64,000 nt of DNA from the NCBI GenBank assembly GCA_030840805.1, contig JAVEDU010000081.1, positions 62,001-126,000 on the forward strand, given 5' to 3'. The translations under genes and the position numbers were made by a program. Under the pieces are notes generated by a model. The model made no database searches, was not told the DNA's origin, and was given only the letters and a program-made list of their open reading frames with translations. This DNA comes from Actinomycetota bacterium. GTDB lineage: Bacteria > Actinomycetota > Actinomycetes > Mycobacteriales > HKI-0501. Of this stretch, positions 37,920 through 46,516 are shown piece by piece (position 1 is the first letter of the stretch; each line of letters opens with the position of its first letter).

Positions 37920-39230
37920 GTGCCGATCCTCGATCGCGAAGAACGCATGTCCACCGACGAACGCACCGCGCTCCAGACAGCCCGCCTGCGCGGGATGGTG
38001 GACCGGCTGCTCGCCGCGGGTGGGGTACAGGCGCGGCGTCTGCGCGAGTCCGGCGTGGACTCCGGAGACGCCGTCACCCTGGCCGACCTGCCGCGCCTGC
38101 CGACCACCTCCAAGGCCGACCTGTGGGACCACTATCCACTCGGGATGCTCGCGGTGGACCGCGCCGACGTGACAGTGGTGCACGGCAGCTCCGGTACGTC
38201 CGGGCGGCCGACGCTGGTGGCGTACACCCGGAACGACATCGCCGTGTGGGCGCGCGTGATGGCCCGGTCGCTCGTCGGCGCGGGCGCCACCCGGTCGTCG
38301 ATCGTGCACAACGCCTACGGGTACGGGCTGTTCACCGGCGGGCTCGGCGTGCACCAGGGGGCGCAGGAACTGGGCGCCACCGTCGTCCCGATGTCGGGCG
38401 GCATGACGTCCCGGCAGATCCGGATGCTGCTGGACCTGCGCCCGGACGTGCTGACCTGCACCCCCTCGTACGCGGTCCACCTCGGCGAGACGCTGGCCGC
38501 GGCGGGCGTCGAGCGCGAGGAGATCTCGCTCCGCGTCGGCATCCACGGTGCCGAGCCGTGGACCGACGCGATGCGCGACCGGATCGAGGACCTGCTGCCG
38601 ATCCGCGCGCTGGACATCTACGGCCTGTCGGAGGTCATCGGGCCCGGCGTCGCCTGCGAGACCCCGGACTCCGGCGGAGGGCTGCACGTGCAGGAGGACC
38701 ATTTCCTGACCGAGACGCTCGACCCGGCGACCGGTGAGCCCGTCCCGGCCGGGCGCGCGGGCGAGCTCACGTTCACGACGGTCACCAAGGAGGCGCTGCC
38801 GCTGCTCCGGTACCGCACCGGGGACCTCGCGGTGCTGGACCGCTCACCGGCGCCCGACGGTCGCACGAACGTCCGGATGAGCCGGGTGGTGGGACGGGTG
38901 GACGACATGCTCGTGATCCGTGGCGTGAACGTGTATCCGTCCGAAGTCGAGTCCGTCCTGCTCGCCGATCCGGGCATCGGCCCGCACTACCAGCTCGTGG
39001 TCGACTCCCGCGGCGGGTCGCCGCGGCTGATCGTCGCCTGCGAGGCCCGGCCTCCGGACGACGGGTCGCCGGCCGCCCGGACCGGCGCCGCGTTGCGGGA
39101 GCGGCTCGGCCTGCGCTGCGAGGTGCGGGTCCTGCCCGCCGGAACGGTCCCGCGTACCGAGGTCGGCAAGGCGGTCCGGGTGGTGCGGTGGGCGGGCGGC
39201 GAGGCGCCGTTGCCCGGTCTGGACCCGTAG
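37920..39230 (+). CDS. Phenylacetate-CoA ligase-like (PaaK family) AMP-forming enzyme
   Basis: 436 aa. The adenylate-forming signature SSGTSGRPT lies near residue 92; YGYGLFTGGLG, IYGLSEVIGPGVACE and VRGVNVYPSEVESVL-type motifs are those of PaaK enzymes, which convert aryl acids to CoA thioesters with ATP. GTG 37920 is chosen because homologues begin with VLxREERM-like sequence; ATG 37947 is an alternative. No paa ring-cleavage genes are nearby, so it is an orphan ligase whose acid substrate is unknown. The N-terminus is slightly shorter than usual, lacking the aromatic VPxYR stretch. Confidence 0.88.
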   Translation: MPILDREERMSTDERTALQTARLRGMVDRLLAAGGVQARRLRESGVDSGDAVTLADLPRLPTTSKADLWDHYPLGMLAVDRADVTVVHGSSGTSGRPTLVAYTRNDIAVWARVMARSLVGAGATRSSIVHNAYGYGLFTGGLGVHQGAQELGATVVPMSGGMTSRQIRMLLDLRPDVLTCTPSYAVHLGETLAAAGVEREEISLRVGIHGAEPWTDAMRDRIEDLLPIRALDIYGLSEVIGPGVACETPDSGGGLHVQEDHFLTETLDPATGEPVPAGRAGELTFTTVTKEALPLLRYRTGDLAVLDRSPAPDGRTNVRMSRVVGRVDDMLVIRGVNVYPSEVESVLLADPGIGPHYQLVVDSRGGSPRLIVACEARPPDDGSPAARTGAALRERLGLRCEVRVLPAGTVPRTEVGKAVRVVRWAGGEAPLPGLDP

Positions 39231-39346
39231 TCGTATCCGAAATGTGACCTCTACGTGGCAATTTCCTGACCTAAGGTGCGCCGTATCCACCGCACACCCG
39301 CGGCCGTGCGCGGCGACCCCGCCATGCCCGCTGAAGGGATGTACCC

Positions 39347-41746
39347 ATGCGCAAGGTCGTCGTCGGGCTGCTGAGCCTGACTCTCGCGTCCGGGATCGGG
39401 GCGGGGGTGGGAAGCGCCGCGTACGCCGCACCGCCGGTGGACAGGGCGCCTGCCGCCCAGCCCGCCTCCGACGAGCTCCCGAACGCCCTGGAGTCCAAGC
39501 GCCGAGACATGCGCGAACGAGCCCTCGCCGATGTCCTGAGTGGACGCGCCACCCCGGAGGAGCGCAACGGCAGCACCGTCCTGCGTGTCGGCGACGAGGG
39601 CAACTCCCGTGCCGACGCCCGCGCGACCCAGCGCGAGCGGGACGGCAGGAAGGACCAGTACGTCGAGCTGAAGCGCGAGAAGACCGACCGGATCTTCGTG
39701 ATCCTGGCCGAGTTCGGCGACGAACGGCATCCGAGCTACCCCGACCAGGACACCCACCCGGCGACCCCGGGCCCGGCGACCTTCCAGGGGCCGCTGCACG
39801 ACAAGATCCCCCAGCCCGACCGGGCGCAGGACAACTCGACGATCTGGCAGCCGAACTACGACCGGCAGCATTTCCAGGACCTGTACTTCGACACCGACCC
39901 CGGCGCGGAGTCCGTCGCGAACTACTACAAGACCCAGTCCTCCGGCCGGTACACGGTGGACGGTGAGGTCACCGACTGGGTGAAGGTCCGCTACAACGAG
40001 GCCCGGTACGGCCGCAGCAATGGCTACCCCTGCGCCTCGAACACCTGTAGCAACACCTGGGCGCTCGTCACCGACGCGGTCGAGCGGTGGGTGGCCGACC
40101 GGAAGGCCGAGGGCAGGACGACGGCGGAGCTCAGGACCGAGCTCGCCACGTTCGACCGGTGGGACCGGTACGACTTCGACGGTGACGGCGACTTCAACGA
40201 GCCCGACGGGTACCTCGACCACTTCCAGGTCGTCCACGCCGGCGGCGACCAGGCCGACGGTGACCCGCAGCAGGGCGAGGACGCGATCTGGAGCCACCGT
40301 TGGTACGTGTCCCAGGCGGACACCGGCGTCACGGGCCCCGACGGCAACAAGCTCGGCGGTACCCAGGTCGGCGACACCGGCCTGTGGGTCGGTGACTACA
40401 CGATCCAGCCGGAGAACGGCGGCCTGTCGGTGTTCGTCCACGAGTACGGCCACGACCTCGGCCTGCCGGACGACTACGACACCAGTGGCGGAGGCGACAA
40501 CAACAACGAGTACTGGACGCTGATGGCGCAGAGCCGGCTGTCCGCGGCCGGCGACGCGGGCATCGGCACGCGCCCCGGCGACCTCGGCGCGTGGAACAAG
40601 CTCCAGCTCGGCTGGCTCGACTACGAGACGCTCGTCGCCCGCCAGAAGCGCACGCTGGACCTCGGCCCCGCCGAGTACCACAGCGCCGCGCCGCAGGCCG
40701 CCGTCGTCGTGCTGCCGAAGAAGAAGGTCACCACCGAGCTCGGCCCGCCCGCCGCGGGCAGCAGGCAGTGGTGGAGCGGTCAGGCCGACGACCTGGCGAA
40801 CACGATGACCCGGGACCTCGATCTCACCGGCAGGTCCACGGCGTCGCTGACGCTGCAGGGCCGGTACGCGATCGAGCGGGACTTCGACTACCTGTATGCC
40901 CAGCTCTCCAGCGACGGCGGCGCGAACTGGACCTCGCTCGACGGCACGGTCGACGGTGCGGCGTTCCCCCGCGACGCCGCCGGCGCCCCGGCGCTCACCG
41001 GCTCCTCCGCGGGCAGGTGGACGAACATCGTCATCCCGCTGGACACGGCGGCCGGGAAGAACGTCCGGTTCCGGTTCCTGTACCGCACCGACGGCGGCGT
41101 GGCCGAGCGGGGCTTCTTCGCCGACGACCTCACCGTGACGGCCGACGGGGCACCCGTGCTGAGCGACGGTGCCGAGGCGGGGTCGGGCGGCTGGACGCTG
41201 GACGGGTTCAGCGCCGTCGGCGGCAGTGTCACGGCCGAGTACGACAACTACTACCTCGCCGCGAACCGGACCCACACGTCGTACGACCGATACCTCGCGA
41301 CCGGCCCGTACAACTTCGGCTTCCTGAACACGAGGCCGGACTGGGTGGAGCACTACTCCTACCAGCAGGGCCTGCTGATCTCGTACTGGGATCTGTCCCA
41401 GGTGGACAACAACACCAACGTCCACCCGGGCGAGGGTCGGAACCTGATCCTCGACTCCCGGCCGCGCCCGCAGTACACCCTGGCGGGCACGCCGTGGCGG
41501 GCCCGGATCCAGATGTACGATGCCCCGTTCGGGCTCGCGCGGGCCCAGACGTTCACGCTCCACGCGAACGGCCAGGCCACCGAGCTGCGTGGCCAGGCGG
41601 CCCAGCCGGTCTTCGACGACACCAAGACCTGGTGGTACGCCGACCTGCCGAACCACGGGGTCAAGACGCCCGGGGCGGGTGTCAGGATCCAGGTCGTGTC
41701 CCGGCACGGCACGTCCGTGAAGGTGCGGTTCGCCCCGGCGAAGTGA
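39347..41746 (+). CDS. Secreted M6-family (immune inhibitor A-like) metalloprotease
   Basis: 799 aa. A Sec-type signal peptide (MRKVVVGLLSLTLASG … SAAYA) leads a propeptide (about 30-105), then the M6 catalytic domain with zinc site HEYGHDLGLPD (His365, Glu366, His369). Aromatic and Asp-rich calcium-type loops such as DFDGDGDFNEPDGYLDHFQ precede it. C-terminal beta-sandwich domains follow (DFDYLYAQLSSDGGANWTSLDG region and beyond). InhA-type enzymes degrade host or environmental proteins outside the cell. The gene stands alone, 116 bp after the PaaK gene, and ends at a hairpin. Confidence 0.93.
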   Translation: MRKVVVGLLSLTLASGIGAGVGSAAYAAPPVDRAPAAQPASDELPNALESKRRDMRERALADVLSGRATPEERNGSTVLRVGDEGNSRADARATQRERDGRKDQYVELKREKTDRIFVILAEFGDERHPSYPDQDTHPATPGPATFQGPLHDKIPQPDRAQDNSTIWQPNYDRQHFQDLYFDTDPGAESVANYYKTQSSGRYTVDGEVTDWVKVRYNEARYGRSNGYPCASNTCSNTWALVTDAVERWVADRKAEGRTTAELRTELATFDRWDRYDFDGDGDFNEPDGYLDHFQVVHAGGDQADGDPQQGEDAIWSHRWYVSQADTGVTGPDGNKLGGTQVGDTGLWVGDYTIQPENGGLSVFVHEYGHDLGLPDDYDTSGGGDNNNEYWTLMAQSRLSAAGDAGIGTRPGDLGAWNKLQLGWLDYETLVARQKRTLDLGPAEYHSAAPQAAVVVLPKKKVTTELGPPAAGSRQWWSGQADDLANTMTRDLDLTGRSTASLTLQGRYAIERDFDYLYAQLSSDGGANWTSLDGTVDGAAFPRDAAGAPALTGSSAGRWTNIVIPLDTAAGKNVRFRFLYRTDGGVAERGFFADDLTVTADGAPVLSDGAEAGSGGWTLDGFSAVGGSVTAEYDNYYLAANRTHTSYDRYLATGPYNFGFLNTRPDWVEHYSYQQGLLISYWDLSQVDNNTNVHPGEGRNLILDSRPRPQYTLAGTPWRARIQMYDAPFGLARAQTFTLHANGQATELRGQAAQPVFDDTKTWWYADLPNHGVKTPGAGVRIQVVSRHGTSVKVRFAPAK

Positions 41747-41757
41747 GGGCGTGCGGA

Positions 41758-41791
41758 GGGCGGTCCGGGGGCGCGGGCTCCCGGTCCGCCC
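41758..41791 (+). terminator. Hairpin after the M6 protease gene
   Basis: GGGCGGTCCGGG and CCCGGTCCGCCC pair over 11 bp with a single T-T mismatch, 12 bases after the stop. It is a likely terminator. Confidence 0.65.
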
Positions 41792-41799
41792 CGTCCCGG

Positions 41800-41880
41800 T
41801 ATGTGACGATCCCGGGTCCGGGGCTCAAGCTCGGCGGCCTTGCTGCCGAGGACCCACCTACAGGCCGGCGTGACGGAGCC
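41800..41880 (+). ncRNA. Structured intergenic RNA candidate upstream of nadD (6S-like?)
   Basis: GGGTC (41814-41818) can pair with GACCC (41851-41855), enclosing GGGGCTCAAG and a nested hairpin CTCGGCGGC-CTT-GCTGCCGAG (41830-41850). CACCTACAGG follows. The CTCAAG lead, hairpin and CACCTACAGG tail loosely recall the 3' portion of 6S RNAs, but I cannot confirm the large central bubble. It could equally be a nadD leader element. Confidence 0.3.
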
Positions 41881-41903
41881 GGCCGCGGTGGGAGGATGCG
41901 CAG

Positions 41904-42542
41904 GTGACCGATCCGCGCGAGCGTGCGCACACCGGCGCCCGCCGTATCGGCGTCATGGGCGGGACGTTCGACCCGATCCACAACGGCCACCTCGTCGCGG
42001 CGAGCGAGGTGCAGAGCCTGTTCGCGCTGGACGAGGTGGTGTTCGTCCCCACCGGCGTCCCGTGGCAGAAGGGCAGCACCGGCGTCACCCCCGGCGAGGA
42101 CCGCTACCTCATGACGGTCATCGCCACGGCGTCGAACCCGCGGTTCTCGGTCAGCCGGGTCGACATCGACCGCGGCGGCCCCACCTACACGATCGACACC
42201 CTCCGTGACCTGCACGCCGAGTACGGCAAGCGGGACGAGGACGTCGAGCTGTTCTTCATCACCGGTGCCGACGCGCTCGGCCAGATCCTGTCCTGGAAGG
42301 ACGTCGGCGAGCTGTTCGCGCTCGCGCATTTCGTCGGCGTCACGCGGCCGGGGTACACGCTCTCCGACGCGCACCTCCCCGACGCGGCCGTGAGCCTCGT
42401 CGAGGTCCCCGCGATGGCGATCTCGTCCACGTCCTGCCGCCAGCGCGTCGCCGCCGGGAGGCCGGTCTGGTACCTCGTCCCCGACGGCGTCGTGCAGTAC
42501 ATCGACAAGCGTTGCCTGTACCGCGGGGAGCCCGGCCGGTGA
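41904..42542 (+). CDS. nadD: Nicotinate-nucleotide adenylyltransferase
   Basis: 212 aa nucleotidyltransferase. [12 protein letters not shown] carries the HxGH motif and [10 protein letters not shown] is the ISSTxxR motif. It makes nicotinate adenine dinucleotide from NaMN and ATP in NAD synthesis. GTG 41904 follows GGGAGG. Its stop overlaps the next gene start (GTGA). nadD-LytR_C-rsfS is a common actinobacterial order. Confidence 0.97.
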   Translation: MTDPRERAHTGARRIGVMGGTFDPIHNGHLVAASEVQSLFALDEVVFVPTGVPWQKGSTGVTPGEDRYLMTVIATASNPRFSVSRVDIDRGGPTYTIDTLRDLHAEYGKRDEDVELFFITGADALGQILSWKDVGELFALAHFVGVTRPGYTLSDAHLPDAAVSLVEVPAMAISSTSCRQRVAAGRPVWYLVPDGVVQYIDKRCLYRGEPGR

Positions 42543-43846
42543 GCCGGGGCAGTCACGCGGCCACCCGCGAGCGGCCGCCGACGATGGGCCGTGGCCGGCA
42601 CGTCCGCCCGGACGACGAGCTCGACACCCCGGTCCCGGTCCCGGTGCCCGTACCGGCGGAGGCGGCACCGGCCGTCGCCGCGCCGGAGATCCTCGCCCCG
42701 ACCCGCCCCCGGTGGCGGCGCCGGCGTACCGCCGTGGTCGCGGCCGTCGTCGCCCTCGTGGCGGCGCTCGCCGGCGGCGGAGCCCTGTACACGGCGGGCC
42801 GCGACGGCGGCGGGTCCACGGCCGGTACCGCCGCGGGTGCGCCGTCCACGCTGCTGGTCCAGCTCCGGGCGGACGACGGCACCGCGGCGGCCTCGGCCCT
42901 GTACGGCACCGGCGGCGGGGGCGTGGCGGTGCTGATCCCGTCCCGCGTGGTCGCCACCGTGCCGGGCGCCGGGCAGCAGCCCCTCGCCGGGGTGCTCGGC
43001 ATCCACGACGGCGTCGACCTGTCCCGGAGCACCGTCTCCGACCTCCTCGGCGTCCGGGTGGACACCCACTGGGTGCTGGACCGGCCCGGGCTGCGGGCGC
43101 TCGTCGACGCCGTCGGCGGCGTGACCGTCGACGTCGCCGCCGAGGTCGTGTCCGGCTCGACCGTGATCGCTCCGGCCGGAAAGGGGCAGCATCTCGACGG
43201 CGCCAAGGCGGCCGCCCTGCTGCTGGACCGTCCCGCCGGTGAGGACGACGTGCAGTACCAGCCGCGCCTCCAGGGCGTCCTCGCGGGCGTGCTCGGGCGG
43301 CTGCCGGAGCGGGCGGAGCTCGGGGCGCTGCTGTCCCGGCTGCCCGAGGGGGCGCGTCCCGCCGACCGCGCGGCGCTGGTCCGGGTGCTCGCGCCGCTCG
43401 CGCAACTGTCGGCGAAGAAGACCGTGTTCTACCAGACGTTGCCGGTCGTCGCGCTCGACGCGGACGGCGTCCCCACGTACCGCCTCGACGCCGAGGCGGT
43501 CGACGTGCTCGTGGGCGGCCGGTTCGCCGGCGCCGCCCTGCCGGGGCGCGGCGAGGCCGGCAACCGGGTCCTCGTCGTCAACGCCGTCGGTACGCCGGGC
43601 GTCGGCGAGACCGTGCGGAACAAGATCGTGCCGGCCGGGTTCGCGTTCGTCGGCTCCCGGAACCAGACCCCGTTCGGCCGGGCCAGGACGGTGGTCGTGG
43701 TGTTCGAGTCCGACCCGGCCACGCTCGCCCGGGCGAAGGCGCTGGCCGAGGCGCTGGGGCTCCGGTCGGCCGCGATCGAGGTGTCGTCCCAGGGGCAGTC
43801 GATCGCGGACCTCATGGTCGTGGTGGGGCGCGACTTCCGGGCGTGA
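42539..43846 (+). CDS. LCP-like/LytR_C domain membrane protein
   Basis: 435 aa from GTG 42539 (GGGGAG seven bases upstream; ATG 42584 is an alternative). A cytoplasmic N-terminus rich in Pro-Val precedes a basic stop-transfer RWRRRRT and one membrane helix (about 70-90). The outer part has an abbreviated LytR-CpsA-Psr-like region ([29 protein letters not shown]) and a C-terminal LytR_C domain ([15 protein letters not shown] … FESDP). LCP proteins attach glycopolymers to peptidoglycan; the catalytic arginines are not obvious here, so a binding or regulatory role is possible. Confidence 0.85.
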   Translation: MSRGSHAATRERPPTMGRGRHVRPDDELDTPVPVPVPVPAEAAPAVAAPEILAPTRPRWRRRRTAVVAAVVALVAALAGGGALYTAGRDGGGSTAGTAAGAPSTLLVQLRADDGTAAASALYGTGGGGVAVLIPSRVVATVPGAGQQPLAGVLGIHDGVDLSRSTVSDLLGVRVDTHWVLDRPGLRALVDAVGGVTVDVAAEVVSGSTVIAPAGKGQHLDGAKAAALLLDRPAGEDDVQYQPRLQGVLAGVLGRLPERAELGALLSRLPEGARPADRAALVRVLAPLAQLSAKKTVFYQTLPVVALDADGVPTYRLDAEAVDVLVGGRFAGAALPGRGEAGNRVLVVNAVGTPGVGETVRNKIVPAGFAFVGSRNQTPFGRARTVVVVFESDPATLARAKALAEALGLRSAAIEVSSQGQSIADLMVVVGRDFRA

Positions 43847-43858
43847 GAAACTAGGGGC

Positions 43859-44236
43859 ATGCCCGCATCGGATCGTGCCCTCGAGCTCGCCACTGCTGCC
43901 GCACAGGCGGCGGCGGACAAGAAGGCCGATGACATCGTGCTGCTGGACGTCAGCGAGCAGCTCGTCATCACCGACGCCTTCGTCATCGCCTCCGCGCCCA
44001 ACGAGCGCCAGGTCGCCTCGATCGTCGACGAGATCGAGGAGCGGCTCCGGCTGCTCGGCGCGAAGCCGGTCCGCCGCGAGGGGGCCCGGGAGGGCCGCTG
44101 GGTCCTGCTCGACTTCGTGGATGTCGTGGTCCACGTGCAGCACACCGAGGAGCGGACGTTCTACTCGCTCGAGCGGCTGTGGAAGGACTGCCCGGCGATC
44201 CCGTTCACCGATGTGGCGCTGCCCGCCGACTCGTGA
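43859..44236 (+). CDS. rsfS: Ribosome silencing factor RsfS
   Basis: 125 aa, Iojap/RsfS family: DDIVLLDVSEQLVITDAFVIASAPNERQV and the WVLLDFVDVVVHVQHTEERTFYSLERLW core are diagnostic. It binds L14 and blocks subunit joining in starvation. It lies 12 bp after the LytR_C gene, and its stop overlaps gpgP (GTGA). Confidence 0.97.
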   Translation: MPASDRALELATAAAQAAADKKADDIVLLDVSEQLVITDAFVIASAPNERQVASIVDEIEERLRLLGAKPVRREGAREGRWVLLDFVDVVVHVQHTEERTFYSLERLWKDCPAIPFTDVALPADS

Positions 44237-44817
44237 GCCGCATCCTCCTGTGGCGGCACGGCCTGACCGGTTTCAACGCCGAGGGCCGGATCCAGGGGCA
44301 GTACGACGCGCCGCTCGCCGACGAGGGCGTGCAGCAGGCGGAGAAGGCGGCCGAGCTCCTCGCCGCCCTGGCGCCCGAGCGGATCGTCTCCAGTGACCTG
44401 TCCCGCGCCCGGCGTACCGCCGAGGTGCTCGGCGCGCGGACCGGCCTGACCGTCGAGACCGACCCGCGCCTTCGCGAACGGCACTGGGGCGACTGGCAGG
44501 GCCGCACGCACGACGAGCTCGCGACCGACGACCCGGAGCGGTACGACGCGTGGCGGACCGGCCGCGCGTTCGCCGTCCCGGGCGCGGAGACCACCGCCGA
44601 GGTGGGCGCGCGCACCGCGGCCGCGCTCGCCGACGTCGCCGGCTCGGGCCTCGTCGTGGTGGTGTCCCACGGGGGCGCGCTCCGGTACGGGCTGGAGGAG
44701 TTCCTCGTCGCCCCGGGTCTCGCGGGTGTCCTCCGTGGACTGGAGAACTGCCGCTGGGCAGACCTGCGGCCGCGCGGGGATCGCTGGGTCCTGCACGCGT
44801 ACAACGTCGGTGCCTGA
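44233..44817 (+). CDS. gpgP: Glucosyl-3-phosphoglycerate phosphatase, histidine phosphatase family
   Basis: 194 aa. The N-terminal RHG motif in LLWRHGLTGFNAEGRIQGQYD supplies the phosphohistidine; ERHWGDWQGRT and VVSHGGALRYGLE complete the site. In mycobacteria the gene at this position (Rv2419c) removes phosphate from glucosyl-3-phosphoglycerate, making glucosylglycerate for methylglucose lipopolysaccharide. The assignment here rests on synteny with rsfS upstream and octT downstream. Overlaps of 4 bp (rsfS) and 8 bp (octT) show one operon. Confidence 0.88.
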   Translation: MSRILLWRHGLTGFNAEGRIQGQYDAPLADEGVQQAEKAAELLAALAPERIVSSDLSRARRTAEVLGARTGLTVETDPRLRERHWGDWQGRTHDELATDDPERYDAWRTGRAFAVPGAETTAEVGARTAAALADVAGSGLVVVVSHGGALRYGLEEFLVAPGLAGVLRGLENCRWADLRPRGDRWVLHAYNVGA

Positions 44818-45556
44818 GCCGGCTCCGGTGCGGCGCCTGCTGGTGCTCGGCGACTCGCTGACCTTCTACGGCCCGGTCCGCGGTGAGCTGCTCGACGAAC
44901 CCCGGCTGTACGCCAATGTCGCCGCCGCCGCACTGTCCACACCGGACGCCCCGGTGGCCGCCGACATCGTCGCGCGGGTGGGCTGGACGGCCCGTGACGT
45001 GTGGTGGGCGATGACCCGGGACCCCCAGGTGTACTCGGTGCACCTGCCGCGGGCGTCCGCGGTGCTGCTCGCGGTCGGCGGCATGGACTATCTGCCCACG
45101 GCGGCGCCCACCTGGCTGCGCGAGGGGATCCGGTACCTGCGGCCGCCGGCCGTCCGGCGCGTCGTGCGCGCCGCGTACCGGCGGGTGCAGCCCGCGGTCG
45201 CCCCGGTCACGCCGTGGCGAGGTCTGCCCCAGCACCTCACGGACTCCTATCTGGACCGTTGCGTCGGGGGTGTGCGGTACTTCCACCCCGGCGTACCGGT
45301 GATCGGGATGATCCCGCCGGAGCACCGGGCCGTGGCCTACGGCGGCGTCCCGCGCGGGCACCGTGCGGCCGTCGCGGCCGCGGTCGCCTGGGGCGCGCGG
45401 GCCGGCGTACCGATGCTCGACTTCAACCCGCTGGTGAACGCGAACGTCGCCGCCGGACGGGCCAATCCGGACGGGATGCACTTCGGCTGGGAGTCCCATG
45501 CCGAGATCGGCTGTGCGCTGGCGGCGGTTGTCCGCGAGGCGTGGACGGCGGGGTAG
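44810..45556 (+). CDS. octT: Diglucosylglycerate octanoyltransferase (SGNH fold)
   Basis: 248 aa. The SGNH block I motif LVLGDSLTFYGP carries the nucleophilic serine, and DGMHFGWESHAEIG near the C-terminus gives the D-x-x-H pair. The order gpgP-octT-degV is that of M. tuberculosis Rv2419c-Rv2417c, where this enzyme octanoylates diglucosylglycerate in methylglucose lipopolysaccharide synthesis. No signal peptide is seen, so it is probably cytosolic. GTG 44810 overlaps gpgP by 8 bp; GTG 44828 is a possible shorter start. Confidence 0.85.
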   Translation: MPEPAPVRRLLVLGDSLTFYGPVRGELLDEPRLYANVAAAALSTPDAPVAADIVARVGWTARDVWWAMTRDPQVYSVHLPRASAVLLAVGGMDYLPTAAPTWLREGIRYLRPPAVRRVVRAAYRRVQPAVAPVTPWRGLPQHLTDSYLDRCVGGVRYFHPGVPVIGMIPPEHRAVAYGGVPRGHRAAVAAAVAWGARAGVPMLDFNPLVNANVAAGRANPDGMHFGWESHAEIGCALAAVVREAWTAG

Positions 45557-45564
45557 GGTCCGGC

Positions 45565-46413
45565 ATGTCCGTTGCCGTGGTGACCGATTCCAGCGGGGTG
45601 GTACCCCCCGAACTGCTGGGGGGCCGGGAACTCGCGGTCGTCCCGTTGCACGTGCGGATCGGCTCGCATTCCGGGCCGGAAGGCACCGAGATCACCCCCG
45701 CCGACGTCGCCGCGGCCATGCGGGAACGACGCGTCGACGTCTCCACCTCGCGGCCGTCTCCGGCCGAGTTCGCCGCCGCCTACCGGCACGCGCTCGACGC
45801 CGGCGCGGACGGCGTCGTGTCCGTCCACCTGTCGCGTCGGCTGTCCGGGACGTACGAGTCGGCCGTCCTGGCGGCGCGGGAGTTCCCGGTCGGCACGATC
45901 AGGGTGGTGGACTCGCGCTCCACGGCCATGGGGCTCGGGTTCGCCGCGCTCGCCGCGGTGGAGGAGGCCGCAGCGGGCGGTTCCCTCGACGAGGTGCGGA
46001 TCGCCGCCCAGGCCAGCGTCGCCCGGACGACCACACTTTTCTATGTGGACACCCTGGAACACCTCCGCCGGGGCGGGCGGATCGGGGCCGCCGCGGCGCT
46101 GATCGGCACCGCCCTCGCGGTGAAGCCGATCCTGGAGATGGCCGACGGCTCCGTCGTGGTGAAGGAGAAGGTCCGGACCGCCGGACGCGCGCTCGCCCGG
46201 CTGGAGGCGCTCGCCGTCGCGGCGGCGGGGGACGGACCGGTGGACGTGGCGGTCCACCACCTCGACGCCGCGGAACGTGCGGAGCAGCTCCGCGGCAACC
46301 TCGCCCGGCTCCTCGCGGGCCGTGGGTGGCTGGTGGTGTCCGAGGTCGGCGCCGCGGTCGGGGCACATGTCGGACCCGGCGTGGTCGGCGTCGTGGTGGT
46401 TCCGCGGGGATAG
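45565..46413 (+). CDS. DegV-family fatty-acid-binding protein
   Basis: 282 aa. AVVTDSSGVVPPELL at the start, SRRLSGTYESAVLAA in the first domain and LIGTALAVKPILEM in the middle are DegV signatures. DegV/FakB-type proteins bind a fatty acyl chain between two domains and can present it to a kinase. It is eight bases after octT, so a link to the acylation step is suggestive. No fakA-like kinase is nearby. Confidence 0.93.
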   Translation: MSVAVVTDSSGVVPPELLGGRELAVVPLHVRIGSHSGPEGTEITPADVAAAMRERRVDVSTSRPSPAEFAAAYRHALDAGADGVVSVHLSRRLSGTYESAVLAAREFPVGTIRVVDSRSTAMGLGFAALAAVEEAAAGGSLDEVRIAAQASVARTTTLFYVDTLEHLRRGGRIGAAAALIGTALAVKPILEMADGSVVVKEKVRTAGRALARLEALAVAAAGDGPVDVAVHHLDAAERAEQLRGNLARLLAGRGWLVVSEVGAAVGAHVGPGVVGVVVVPRG

Positions 46414-46516
46414 CACACCTCTCGGCTGCCGCTCGCGGTGTCCACAGGGGCTCTCGTGGTCCACAAATGTGCCGTGGTGGCCTCCCGGGGACGGACGGCG
46501 GACCTAGCGTCGCCGC

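Noticed and set aside
46414-46516. Paired TCCACA motifs before comEA as a possible DnaA box cluster
   Set aside because: There are only two motifs, neither a full TTGTCCACA box, and this is not an origin neighbourhood.
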